Assembly (NCBI GenBank): GCA_900542115.1
Contig: UQMC01000020.1
Location: 1-21,807, forward strand
DNA from: an uncultured Oscillibacter sp.
GTDB lineage: Bacteria > Bacillota > Clostridia > Oscillospirales > Oscillospiraceae
DNA length: 21,807 bases
Reading direction: 5' to 3'
Shown one piece after another: positions 7,483 to 14,566 of the stretch. The position numbers and the translations under genes were made by a program. Position 1 is the first letter of the stretch; every line of letters starts with the position of its first letter. The notes below the pieces were generated by a model that was not told the DNA's origin, made no database searches, and was given only the letters and a program-made list of their open reading frames with translations.

Positions 7483-8442
7483 TCAGCGGAACAGCTTGGA
7501 GATGGAGATCTCCTGATAGGTGCGCTCGATGGCATCGGAGAACATGGGGGCCACCGTCAGGTACTTGATGCGGGCGCGCTTCGCCTCGGGATGGGCGGGA
7601 ATGGTATCCAGCAGAGCCAGCTCCTCGATGTTGCTGGCCTCCAGACGGTCGATAGCGGGGCCGGAGAGAACGCCATGGCTGGCGCAGGCGTAGACCTTAT
7701 TGGCGCCGCCCACCTCCACAATGGCCTTGGCGGCGTTGCACAGGGAGCCTGCGGTATCCACCATATCGTCAAAGAGCACGCAGTCCTTGCCCTTGACGTC
7801 GCCGATGACGTTCATGACCTCGCACTGGTTGGCCTTCTGGCGGCGCTTGTCCACAATGGCCATCTGCATATGGAGCTTCTGCGCGAAGGCGCGGGCGCGG
7901 GCCACGGAGCCGACGTCCGGAGAGACCACGATCATGTCCTCGCACTTATCGCCGAACTTCTTGGCATAGTAATCCACGAAAACGGGGTTGCCCAGCAGGT
8001 TGTCCACCGGGATGTCGAAGAAGCCCTGAATCTGGGCGGCGTGCAGATCCATGGTCAGCACGCGGTCGGCGCCGGCGGCGGTAATCATATTGGCCACCAG
8101 CTTTGCGGAAATGGGATCGCGGGCCTTGGCCTTGCGGTCCTGACGGGCATAGCCGAAATAGGGGACAACGGCGGTGATACGGCCGGCAGAGGCACGGCGC
8201 AGCGCGTCGATCATCACCAGCAGCTCCATCAGGTTGTCATTGACGGGCTTGCAGGTGGACTGGACAACGAACACATCGCTGCCGCGGACCGTTTCGTACA
8301 GGGAAACGGAGACCTCACCGTCGGCAAAGCCCTTGACCTCTGCTTCGCCCAGCTTTGTCCCCATCAGGCGGCAGATCTCCTCTGCCAGGGGGCGGTTGGC
8401 GTTGCCGCAGAAAACTTTGATGTCCTTCCCGTGAGAAATCAT
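7483..8442 (-). CDS. prs: Ribose-phosphate pyrophosphokinase (PRPP synthetase)
   Basis: Makes PRPP from ribose 5-phosphate and ATP for purine, pyrimidine, His, Trp and NAD synthesis; cytoplasmic hexamer. The 319-residue length is standard for class I enzymes. Visible motifs are FADGEVSVSL (39-48, regulatory/ATP region), the ATP-binding YFGYARQDRK (95-104), the metal/ribose region DLHAAQIQGFFDIP (132-145) and the PRPP-binding loop DDMVDTAGS (225-233). GGGAG lies 6 bases before the ATG. It is the second gene of a two-gene unit, 46 bases behind a degenerate GlmU-like gene, and ends at a strong terminator. Confidence 0.97.
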   Translation of the reverse strand: MISHGKDIKVFCGNANRPLAEEICRLMGTKLGEAEVKGFADGEVSVSLYETVRGSDVFVVQSTCKPVNDNLMELLVMIDALRRASAGRITAVVPYFGYARQDRKAKARDPISAKLVANMITAAGADRVLTMDLHAAQIQGFFDIPVDNLLGNPVFVDYYAKKFGDKCEDMIVVSPDVGSVARARAFAQKLHMQMAIVDKRRQKANQCEVMNVIGDVKGKDCVLFDDMVDTAGSLCNAAKAIVEVGGANKVYACASHGVLSGPAIDRLEASNIEELALLDTIPAHPEAKRARIKYLTVAPMFSDAIERTYQEISISKLFR

Positions 8443-8488
8443 AGGAAACTCCCTCTCTTTTCTGTATTTTCTGTATCTTAAATAAAAA

Positions 8489-8974
8489 TTACAAGCTCTT
8501 TTCCGTGTCCGCCAGCGCTGTCTCCAGCTCCCGGACGGTCTCCGGCCCGAATACCGGCAGCCAGCCCGGCACCAGCTCTGCGCCGGATACCGCGTTGGTC
8601 ATTTGATCCTTCCAGACCTCCCGCAGCTCCCGGCCCGGCGCCGCATAGGCAAAGCCGGGGCCGGCCTCGGCATAGGGCACCGCCGCGCGGCACAGCACCA
8701 GCGTGGTCTCGTCCGTATCGAGAAAGTCCAGCAGCTCCGCGTGCTGCTCGGATACCGTAACGGCCGTTCCCTCCGGGAAGCAGGCCGCTGCCTCCGCCGC
8801 AAAACGGGGCGGACAGACAACAAAAAACCGCTGAACACCGTCTGCCAAGCACTGCGCCGCGGCCCGTTCCATCAGGGGGCGGTGCAGGAAGGTCTCCAGC
8901 ATCAGCGGTTTGCGTCCAGCGGGAATCGAACATTCCTCCTCCAGAATCAGTACGGCTCGGCAGATATGCTTCAT
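8489..8974 (-). CDS. Degenerate nucleotidyltransferase-like protein (GlmU N-domain remnant?)
   Basis: A 161-residue protein not confidently assigned. Its N-terminal layout follows sugar-nucleotide pyrophosphorylases such as GlmU: a short beta strand AVLIL (7-11), a Lys-Pro-Leu-Met segment, then RPLMERAAAQCLADGVQRFFVV (helix plus strand) and TLVLCRAAVPY where GlmU has its metal-binding aspartate strand. The nucleotide-binding GxGTRM signature is replaced by EEECSIPAGRK, and the aspartate of the later strand is not evident, so catalysis is doubtful. Native GlmU is about 450 residues with a C-terminal beta-helix that is absent here. glmU directly precedes prs in Bacillus and many Clostridia, which supports descent from glmU. 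The start MKHICRAV is chosen because AGGAGG lies 9 bases ahead; an upstream in-frame ATG abuts that site. Confidence 0.6.
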   Translation of the reverse strand: MKHICRAVLILEEECSIPAGRKPLMLETFLHRPLMERAAAQCLADGVQRFFVVCPPRFAAEAAACFPEGTAVTVSEQHAELLDFLDTDETTLVLCRAAVPYAEAGPGFAYAAPGRELREVWKDQMTNAVSGAELVPGWLPVFGPETVRELETALADTEKSL

Positions 8975-9031
8975 GATCGCCATCCTCCTGTCTGTGGGGC
9001 AGAACCCGCCACGCAAATCATAGTCAATGTC

Positions 9032-9040
9032 ATTATACCA
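9032..9040 (-). promoter_or_regulatory. Extended -10 promoter for the GlmU-like/prs unit
   Basis: On the minus strand a perfect TATAAT (9032-9037) is preceded by TGG, an extended -10. No good -35 lies 17 bases upstream. The predicted leader is about 50 bases. Confidence 0.5.
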
Positions 9041-9197
9041 AACTTTTACGGGAAATCCAGCCCTTCTGCAAAAAAGTTCACGGTAAATTCCGCCAAATCT
9101 TTTCCCGGTTTCCCGGCTTTTTCATCAAAGCCACCGAAAGCTCTGTCCGCCGCCGTATAAAACCGGTGAAGGAATCCGGCATTTGCACACAATACGG

Positions 9198-9226
9198 TTG
9201 AATTTCCCGCCGCAAAGGATTACAAT
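9198..9226 (+). promoter_or_regulatory. Promoter of trmL
   Basis: TTGAAT (9198-9203) and TACAAT (9221-9226) are separated by 17 bases, about 34 bases before the trmL ribosome binding region. No other signal is evident in the roughly 150 bases between this and the divergent prs promoter. Confidence 0.6.
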
Positions 9227-9266
9227 AAGTTATTCCAATGATAAGTAACCGAAAAGGAGGCCCCTT

Positions 9267-9758
9267 ATGCTGAACATCGTGCTGGTGGAGCCGGAGATTC
9301 CCCAGAACTGCGGCAACATTGCCCGCACCTGCGCCGCCACCGGCAGCCGCCTGCATCTTATCCGCCCGCTGGGCTTTGACATTTCCGACCGTGCGGTGAA
9401 GCGGGCCGGACTGGACTACTGGCATTTGGTGGAGGTCTCCGATTACGAAAATCTGGACGCCTTCTTCGCACAGCACCCCGAGGCCGCCGCCGACTGCTGG
9501 CTCACCACCACAAAGGCTCCCCGGTCCTATCAGGAGGCTCGGTTCTCCCCGGACTGCTGGCTGTTTTTCGGCAAGGAGACCGCCGGTCTGCCCTTAGACC
9601 TCCGGGAACGCTTCCGGGAGCGGTGCATCCGCCTGCCGATGATTGACGAGGCCCGGAGCCTGAACCTTTCCAACACCGTAGCCGTGTGCGTATATGAGGC
9701 GCTGCGGCAAAATCACTTCCCCGGCCTGCTGGGCGTGGGCGAAATGGCAAACACCTGA
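9267..9758 (+). CDS. trmL: tRNA (cytidine/uridine-34 2'-O)-methyltransferase
   Basis: SPOUT-class enzyme that 2'-O-methylates the wobble base of tRNA-Leu using S-adenosylmethionine; acts as a dimer. The 163-residue length matches the family. Motifs are the N-terminal EPEIPQNCGNIAR (9-21), the SAM-knot motif FGKETAGLP and SLNLSNTVAV near the C terminus. Ribosome binding is excellent: AGGAGG, 6 bases, ATG. It has its own promoter, and pgk follows 96 bases later on the same strand with no clear promoter or terminator between, so readthrough is possible. Confidence 0.95.
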   Translation: MLNIVLVEPEIPQNCGNIARTCAATGSRLHLIRPLGFDISDRAVKRAGLDYWHLVEVSDYENLDAFFAQHPEAAADCWLTTTKAPRSYQEARFSPDCWLFFGKETAGLPLDLRERFRERCIRLPMIDEARSLNLSNTVAVCVYEALRQNHFPGLLGVGEMANT

Positions 9759-9803
9759 TTTTGAAGGACTCTCCCTCCGGCAGTGGACATACTACCCTTA
9801 CCC

Positions 9804-9820
9804 TTCCCGCGCCGCGGGAA
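9804..9820. repeat. 17-bp palindrome upstream of pgk
   Basis: TTCCCGCG and CGCGGGAA are perfect 8-base arms around a single central C, 34 bases before the pgk start. There is no T tract. The short centre fits a protein-binding operator better than a hairpin terminator. No promoter of good quality was found between trmL and pgk. Confidence 0.4.
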
Positions 9821-9854
9821 ACGAAATCATAAACTGTTAGATAGGAGCTTGCTT

Positions 9855-11123
9855 ATGAATGATCGGAAGAAAACCGTCCGCGACATTGATGTCAAGGGCA
9901 AGAAGGTCCTGCTGCGCTGCGATTTCAATGTGCCGCAGGATAAGAAGACTGGCGCCATCACCAGCGATAAGCGCATCGTGGCCGCGCTGCCCACCATCCG
10001 GTATCTGCTGGAGCAGGGCGCGGCAGTCATTGCCTGCTCCCATTTGGGTAAGCCGGAGCCGGACTATGACAAGTGGGTGAAAAAGCAGACGGAAAAGGGC
10101 AAAAATCCCGCCGAGCTGACCCGCGCGGCATGGGAGACCGCTCAGAAAAAGCTGACGCTGGCCCCTGTGGCCGTGCGGCTGGGCGAGCTGCTGGGGCAGG
10201 ATGTCCAGTTCGCCCATGACGTTGTGGGCACGGACGCGCAGGCCAAGGCCGCCGCTCTGAAGCCCGGTGAGGTGCTGCTGCTGGAAAACACCCGCTTTGA
10301 AAAGGGCGAGACGAAAAATGACCCTGATTTTGCCAAGAGACTGGCCTCTCTGGCAGAGGTTTATGTATCCGACGCCTTTGGCGCCGTGCACCGGGCCCAC
10401 GCCTCCACTGCCGGTGTGGCCGCCTATCTCCCCGCCGTGTCCGGCTTCCTGATTGAAAAGGAGCTGGAGGTCATCGGCGGCGCGCTGGCCAACCCCAAGC
10501 GGCCTCTGGTGGCCATTTTGGGCGGCAGCAAGGTCAGCTCCAAGCTGGGCGTCATCCGCAATCTGCTGGACATTGCCGATACCGTCATCATCGGCGGCGG
10601 CATGGCCTATACGTTCTCCGCCGCCATGGGCGGTCAGGTGGGCGACAGTCTGCTGGAGGCCGACTGGGAGCCCTACGCGCTGGAAATGGTGGAAAAGGCC
10701 AAGGCAAAGGGCGTGAAGCTGCTGCTGCCGGTGGACACCGTCATTGCGGACGCCTTCGCTCCGGACGCCAACAGCCGTGTGGTCAAGGCCGGTGAGATTC
10801 CTGCGGGCTGGCAGGGGCTCGACATCGGCCCCGAAACGGTGAAGCTCTACTGCGAGGCTGTGGCCGGCGCCGGTACCGTGATCTGGAACGGCCCCATGGG
10901 CGTTTTTGAGTTCCCGGCCTTTACCGCCGGCACCAAGGCTGTGGCCGAGGCCCTGAGCCGCACAAATGCCATCACCATTATCGGCGGCGGCGACAGTGCG
11001 GCCGCTGTGGAGCAGTTGGGCTACGCCGATAAAATGACCCATATTTCCACCGGCGGCGGTGCCTCCCTGGAATTCATGGAGGGAAAAGAACTTCCTGGTG
11101 TTGCCTGTCTGCTGGACAAGTAA
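9855..11123 (+). CDS. pgk: Phosphoglycerate kinase
   Basis: Transfers phosphate from 1,3-bisphosphoglycerate to ADP in glycolysis; cytoplasmic. The 422-residue protein is longer than the usual ~395. The excess is a charged insert around residues 69-100, just after SHLGKP (62-67), of a kind I recall from some Clostridia. Substrate and nucleotide motifs are intact: RCDFNVP (21-27), [45 protein letters not shown] and the closing [15 protein letters not shown] lies 7 bases before the ATG; an in-frame ATG 24 codons earlier has no support. A degraded copy of another pgk 3' end lies 131 bases downstream. gapdh, the usual partner, is not in the window. Confidence 0.97.
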   Translation: MNDRKKTVRDIDVKGKKVLLRCDFNVPQDKKTGAITSDKRIVAALPTIRYLLEQGAAVIACSHLGKPEPDYDKWVKKQTEKGKNPAELTRAAWETAQKKLTLAPVAVRLGELLGQDVQFAHDVVGTDAQAKAAALKPGEVLLLENTRFEKGETKNDPDFAKRLASLAEVYVSDAFGAVHRAHASTAGVAAYLPAVSGFLIEKELEVIGGALANPKRPLVAILGGSKVSSKLGVIRNLLDIADTVIIGGGMAYTFSAAMGGQVGDSLLEADWEPYALEMVEKAKAKGVKLLLPVDTVIADAFAPDANSRVVKAGEIPAGWQGLDIGPETVKLYCEAVAGAGTVIWNGPMGVFEFPAFTAGTKAVAEALSRTNAITIIGGGDSAAAVEQLGYADKMTHISTGGGASLEFMEGKELPGVACLLDK

Positions 11124-11254
11124 TCGCTGTCTTCACCGCCGCCTATCCCCCGTTGCGGCATTACGATTTGCAGCTCTGTCCGAGCTGCAAATCGTGCCGC
11201 TTCCTCGATATAGCCTCGCTTTACCCGCCGCTGGCGGCGCTTCGGCTGTATCCA
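11124..11254 (+). other. Spacer between pgk and the pgk remnant, with a large hairpin
   Basis: 131 bases separate the two pgk ends. They include a near-perfect hairpin at 11155-11200: a 14-bp perfect stem (11063-relative arms at 11163-11176 and 11182-11195, 5-base loop) extended by 5 more pairs (11155-11159 with 11196-11200) across a 3-base bulge. No T tract follows, so it is not a classical terminator. A second GC-rich inverted repeat lies near 11226-11238. No coding potential is recognised. Confidence 0.5.
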
Positions 11255-11322
11255 GCGGTGCCTCTCTGGAGTTTATGGATGGTAAAAAGCTCCCCAGCGC
11301 TGCGTACCTGCTGGACAAGTAA
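11255..11322 (+). pseudogene. Remnant of a second pgk 3' end
   Basis: These 68 bases repeat the last 68 of pgk (11056-11123) at a spacing of exactly 199 bases, with 53 of 68 identical (about 78%). The frame is kept: it would read GASLEFMDGKK...AAYLLDK and then TAA, against [11 protein letters not shown]...ACLLDK in the intact gene. Ten or so of the changes are at silent or conservative positions, the pattern of two homologous genes, not of a fresh tandem duplication. Homology may run on past the stop codons, since both copies are followed by a CCCCCG-TGCGGC-like stretch. There is no start codon or binding site of its own. Confidence 0.75.
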
Positions 11323-11416
11323 AGTCCGGTGTTCTCTCCCCCGCTGCGGCGCATCTCCCCTTGAGCGCAAGTGCCGCGAATTGCAACCGTATTTGCCGGT
11401 TTTCTGTCAAAAAAGC

Positions 11417-11435
11417 GTATTTTCTCCGAAAATAC
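11417..11435. promoter_or_regulatory. Palindrome abutting the tpiA -35 box
   Basis: GTATTTTC and GAAAATAC form an 8-bp perfect inverted repeat around TCC and end one base before the -35. The position fits a regulator-binding site controlling tpiA-gpmI. The cognate protein is not identified. Confidence 0.45.
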
Positions 11436-11464
11436 TTGACAAATGCCCGCATTTTCGCTATAAC
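11436..11464 (+). promoter_or_regulatory. Strong promoter of tpiA-gpmI
   Basis: A consensus TTGACA (11436-11441) is 17 bases from TATAAC (11459-11464). A second small palindrome, AACCT-AAT-AGGTT (11462-11474), overlaps the -10 and predicted start. The leader of about 85 bases contains a bulged hairpin at 11489-11512 (GCTCCG/CGGAGC core). Confidence 0.8.
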
Positions 11465-11555
11465 CTAATAGGTTTGACCATTGATTTCGTCCTGCTCCGC
11501 TTCGGAGCGGACAGCTCAGATAGAGCCATACAGATATGAAGGAGAATACGCAATT

Positions 11556-12329
11556 ATGAATCGCAGATACCGCAAGACCGTTATCGCCGGCAACTGGAAA
11601 ATGAACATGACCGCCACGGAAACCAAGAAGTTTGCCGAGGAGCTGAAGAAGATCATGCCCCGCGCCAAGTGGTGCGACACGCTGATCTGTGTCCCTGCCT
11701 GCAACATCTCCGTTGCTATGAAGGCATTCAAGGATCTGAAGATCTCCGTGGGCGCCGAGAACGTCTACTTTGAGGAAAAGGGTGCCTACACCGGCGAAAT
11801 TTCCGCCGATATGCTGAAGGATCTGGGTGTTAAGTACGTCATCGTGGGCCACAGCGAGCGCCGGCAGTATTTCTGCGAGACGGACGCCACCGTCAATAAA
11901 AAGGTCCTTGCCGTGCTGAACGCCAGCATGAGCCCCATTATCTGCGTGGGCGAGAGCCTTGAGCAGCGTGAGGCCGGCGTGACCGCCGAGTGGATCGCTC
12001 TGCAGGTCAAGAGCGCCCTGAACGGCGTTCCCGCCGAGAAGCTGCGCCGCTGCATCATCGCCTATGAGCCCATCTGGGCCATCGGCACCGGCAAGACCGC
12101 CACGGCCGAGCAGGCCGGTGAGGTCTGCTCCAACATCCGCGCCACCATCCGCGGCCTGTACGGCGCACGGGTGGCCCGCAGCGTCACCATTCAGTACGGC
12201 GGCAGCATGAATCCCAAGAACGCCGCTGAGCTGCTGGCCCAGCCGGACATCGACGGCGGCCTCATCGGCGGTGCCGCCCTGAAGCCCGAGCAGTTTGTGG
12301 ACATCATCAACGCCGCCAATCAGGAATAA
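11556..12329 (+). CDS. tpiA: Triosephosphate isomerase
   Basis: Interconverts dihydroxyacetone phosphate and glyceraldehyde 3-phosphate; cytoplasmic dimer with a TIM barrel. The 257-residue length is normal. Catalytic residues are visible: Lys15 in GNWKMN, His99 in VGHSERR and Glu171 in AYEPIWAIGTGK, plus the C-terminal phosphate-binding YGGSMN and GGLIGGAAL. The start MNRRYRKTVIAGNWKM is set by AAGGAG 11 bases upstream; the frame is open 25 codons farther, but that is leader. It is transcribed from the strong promoter just upstream and followed by gpmI after 70 bases. Confidence 0.97.
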   Translation: MNRRYRKTVIAGNWKMNMTATETKKFAEELKKIMPRAKWCDTLICVPACNISVAMKAFKDLKISVGAENVYFEEKGAYTGEISADMLKDLGVKYVIVGHSERRQYFCETDATVNKKVLAVLNASMSPIICVGESLEQREAGVTAEWIALQVKSALNGVPAEKLRRCIIAYEPIWAIGTGKTATAEQAGEVCSNIRATIRGLYGARVARSVTIQYGGSMNPKNAAELLAQPDIDGGLIGGAALKPEQFVDIINAANQE

Positions 12330-12336
12330 GCAGAGT

Positions 12337-12355
12337 GAGGGGGCCGAGCCCCCTC
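12337..12355 (+). other. Hairpin between tpiA and gpmI
   Basis: GAGGGGGC and GCCCCCTC form an 8-bp stem with a CGA loop, 7 bases after the tpiA stop. Only broken pyrimidine runs follow, so it probably attenuates or stabilises the message and does not end it fully. Confidence 0.5.
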
Positions 12356-12399
12356 CGCTTTCCCTTTGATTCATGCGCTTTTTGCGAAATGAGGTTTTT

Positions 12400-13914
12400 A
12401 TGAACAAAACTCCCACCACGCTCATCATTATGGATGGCTTCGGTCTGCGCCGGGAAACCGCCGGCAACGCCATCGCCGCCGCCAACACGCCCCGGCTGGA
12501 CCAGTTCTTTCAGGAATACGCCCATACGGAGCTGTCCGCCTCCGGGCTGGATGTCGGCCTGCCTGCCGGGCAGATGGGCAACAGCGAGGTCGGCCACACC
12601 AATATCGGTGCAGGCCGTGTAGTGTTTCAGGACCTGCCCCGCATCAGCAAGTCCATTGAGGACGGTGACTTTTTTGAAAATCCCGCCTATCTTGATGCCA
12701 TGCGCGCCTGCCGGGAAAACGGCTCCGCCCTGCACCTGATGGGTCTTCTCAGCGATGGCGGCGTCCACTCCCATATCGACCACCTCTTTGCCCTGATGAA
12801 AATGGCAAAGGAGCAGGGGCTTGAGCGGGTGTATATCCATGCATTTTTGGACGGGCGGGACGTTTCCCCCACCTCCGGCGCGGACTATGTGACCCGCACC
12901 GTGGAAAAGTGCCGGGAGCTGGGTGTCGGCAAGATTGCCACGCTCATGGGCCGCTTTTACGCCATGGACCGCGACAAGCGCTGGGACCGCGTGGAGGCCG
13001 CCTATGACGCCATGGTCTACGGCGAGGGCGCCGCAGTCAATCCCGTACCTGTGGCTGCCGTGAAGGATGCCTATGCAAGCGGCGTCACCGACGAGTTCGT
13101 GGAGCCGGTGGTCTGTGACCCGGAGGGCACCATTTCCGATAATGACAGCGTGATCTTCTTCAACTACCGGCCCGACCGGGCCCGGGAGATCACCCGCACG
13201 CTGGTGGACCCGGAATTTGACGGGTTCACACGGCAGTATTTCCCCGTGCACTTCGTCTGCACCACGGAGTATGACGCCGCCATGCCCAATGTGACGGTGG
13301 CCTTCCCCCGGCTGGTTGTCCGCAACGGCCTCGGCGAATACCTCAGCACGCTGGGTATGACGCAGCTCCGCATTGCGGAAACGGAGAAATATGCCCATGT
13401 GACCTTTTTCTTCAACGGCGGCAGCGAGACGCAGTTCCCCGGCGAGGACCGGGTGCTGGTCCCCTCCCCCAAGGTGGCGACCTATGACCTCCAGCCGGAG
13501 ATGAGCGCCTACGAGGTGTGCGACAAATGCGTGGAGCGCATTGAATCCGGCGCTTACGATGTCATCATTCTGAACTTTGCCAACTGCGACATGGTGGGCC
13601 ACACCGGCGTGTTTGACGCGGCTGTAAAGGCTGTGGAGACCGTAGACGAGTGCGTGGGCCGTGTGGTGGACGCCACTATGAAGATGGGCGGCATCGCCAT
13701 GATCACCGCCGACCACGGCAACGCGGACGTCATGACGCAGCCGGATGGCAGCCCCATGACCGCCCACACCACCAATCCCGTGCCCTTTATCCTCTGCGGC
13801 GCCGGAACGGAACTGCGGAAGGGCCGCCTGTGCGACATTGCCCCCACCATTTTGGACGTAATGGGCCTTGCCGTGCCGGAGGAAATGAACGGACATACCC
13901 TGATCGTAAAATAA
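12400..13914 (+). CDS. gpmI: 2,3-bisphosphoglycerate-independent phosphoglycerate mutase
   Basis: Converts 3-phosphoglycerate to 2-phosphoglycerate by a phosphoserine intermediate; a Mn-dependent alkaline-phosphatase-fold enzyme of the cytoplasm. The 504-residue length is typical. Asp12 in IMDGFG is a metal ligand and Ser62 in GQMGNSEVGH is the phosphorylated nucleophile. DGRDVSPTS, FNYRPDRARE, FFFNGG, NCDMVGHTG and TADHGNAD complete the metal and substrate sites. MNKTPTT is chosen with TGAGG 5 bases ahead; an in-frame ATG 9 codons upstream lacks a site. Co-transcribed with tpiA, with a hairpin in the gap. Confidence 0.97.
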   Translation: MNKTPTTLIIMDGFGLRRETAGNAIAAANTPRLDQFFQEYAHTELSASGLDVGLPAGQMGNSEVGHTNIGAGRVVFQDLPRISKSIEDGDFFENPAYLDAMRACRENGSALHLMGLLSDGGVHSHIDHLFALMKMAKEQGLERVYIHAFLDGRDVSPTSGADYVTRTVEKCRELGVGKIATLMGRFYAMDRDKRWDRVEAAYDAMVYGEGAAVNPVPVAAVKDAYASGVTDEFVEPVVCDPEGTISDNDSVIFFNYRPDRAREITRTLVDPEFDGFTRQYFPVHFVCTTEYDAAMPNVTVAFPRLVVRNGLGEYLSTLGMTQLRIAETEKYAHVTFFFNGGSETQFPGEDRVLVPSPKVATYDLQPEMSAYEVCDKCVERIESGAYDVIILNFANCDMVGHTGVFDAAVKAVETVDECVGRVVDATMKMGGIAMITADHGNADVMTQPDGSPMTAHTTNPVPFILCGAGTELRKGRLCDIAPTILDVMGLAVPEEMNGHTLIVK

Positions 13915-13934
13915 ATAGTCGAGCCTATTCGGTG

Positions 13935-13965
13935 ATACCCTTTGAAACAGGGTATTCCCTTTTTA
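13935..13965 (+). terminator. Rho-independent terminator of tpiA-gpmI
   Basis: A 7-bp stem (13935-13941 with 13949-13955, 7-base loop) is followed by TCCCTTTTTAT. It lies 20 bases after the gpmI stop. Confidence 0.7.
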
Positions 13966-13972
13966 TCTGCCT

Positions 13973-14002
13973 TTGCGGTCAGGAAAAATTCTATGATATA
14001 AA
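13973..14002 (+). promoter_or_regulatory. Possible promoter of the small membrane-anchored protein gene
   Basis: TTGCGG (13973-13978) is 18 bases from TATAAA (13997-14002). Each box departs from consensus, so this is tentative; a terminator just upstream makes an independent promoter necessary. Confidence 0.35.
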
Positions 14003-14071
14003 AAGCCGGAACCTTTGGCGTTTTTTTGCGTCTATACAAATAGAAATACAATTTTGAAGGAGGTTATCCAT

Positions 14072-14470
14072 ATGCGAAAGAAAGCAATATTTACCGCGGC
14101 AGTTATAATAGCCGTTCTGACGGCAGGCGTGATTATCTCGAGAGGGAAAATGCCCTATAAAGATTTGAAAGCATCCGATATTGTTTCCGTAGCAGTCTAT
14201 TTATCTCCGCCGGATGAGACAGTCCAAATTACAAATGCAGAAGAACTTGTTTCATATCTCCGCAAGGTTACCATCTACAATGAAGATACTTCATATACCG
14301 ACTATTGCGGTCAAACGGTTATGTTCACACTCACAATGGCTGATGGGTCTCAGGAAAAAATTACAGCATGCAATCCATTTGTCATCATCAACGGTATCGG
14401 ATATAAGACAAAGTACGAACCGTGTGAACAGCTTAGCCGCTATGCAAACAAATTGCTGAACGCCGGATAA
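14072..14470 (+). CDS. Small membrane-anchored or secreted protein, unknown function
   Basis: 132 residues, not recognised. A basic N terminus (MRKK) leads into one hydrophobic segment (about 5-22, ending AGVIIS), giving a signal anchor or uncleaved signal peptide with the remaining ~110 residues outside. The exported part looks like a small alpha/beta domain with two cysteines (in DYCGQTV and ITACNPF) and a third in EPCEQL near the C terminus. An excellent AAGGAGG site is 8 bases ahead of the ATG. It sits alone between two terminators. Its base composition is clearly A/T-richer than the glycolytic genes beside it and it uses more A/T-ending codons, which suggests recent acquisition. No function is proposed. 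Confidence 0.75.
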   Translation: MRKKAIFTAAVIIAVLTAGVIISRGKMPYKDLKASDIVSVAVYLSPPDETVQITNAEELVSYLRKVTIYNEDTSYTDYCGQTVMFTLTMADGSQEKITACNPFVIINGIGYKTKYEPCEQLSRYANKLLNAG

Positions 14471-14520
14471 AAAACGATAAAGGTCAGAGAACAAAAAGGG
14501 GCATTTTTTGAAAAATAGCG

Positions 14521-14555
14521 TAAAAGAGCACGGTTTGCACCGTGCTCTTTCACAT
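14521..14555. terminator. Bidirectional terminator
   Basis: An 11-bp perfect stem (14523-14533 with 14540-14550, 6-base loop) is flanked by A-rich and T-rich runs on both sides. It lies between the convergent small-protein gene and the GatD-like gene and can end both transcripts. Confidence 0.8.
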
Positions 14556-14566
14556 TCTTTTCTTTC

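Noticed and set aside
9078..9180. A small minus-strand frame reading MPDSFTGFI... over the trmL promoter region
   Set aside because: No ribosome binding site before its ATG, and it overlaps the divergent promoters.
11124..11322. A second intact gene after pgk
   Set aside because: Only the last ~21 codons resemble pgk; the upstream part is GC-rich palindromic sequence with no start, so it is called a remnant.
12307..13896. A 529-codon minus-strand frame opposite gpmI
   Set aside because: Antisense shadow of a complete gpmI; no start signal.
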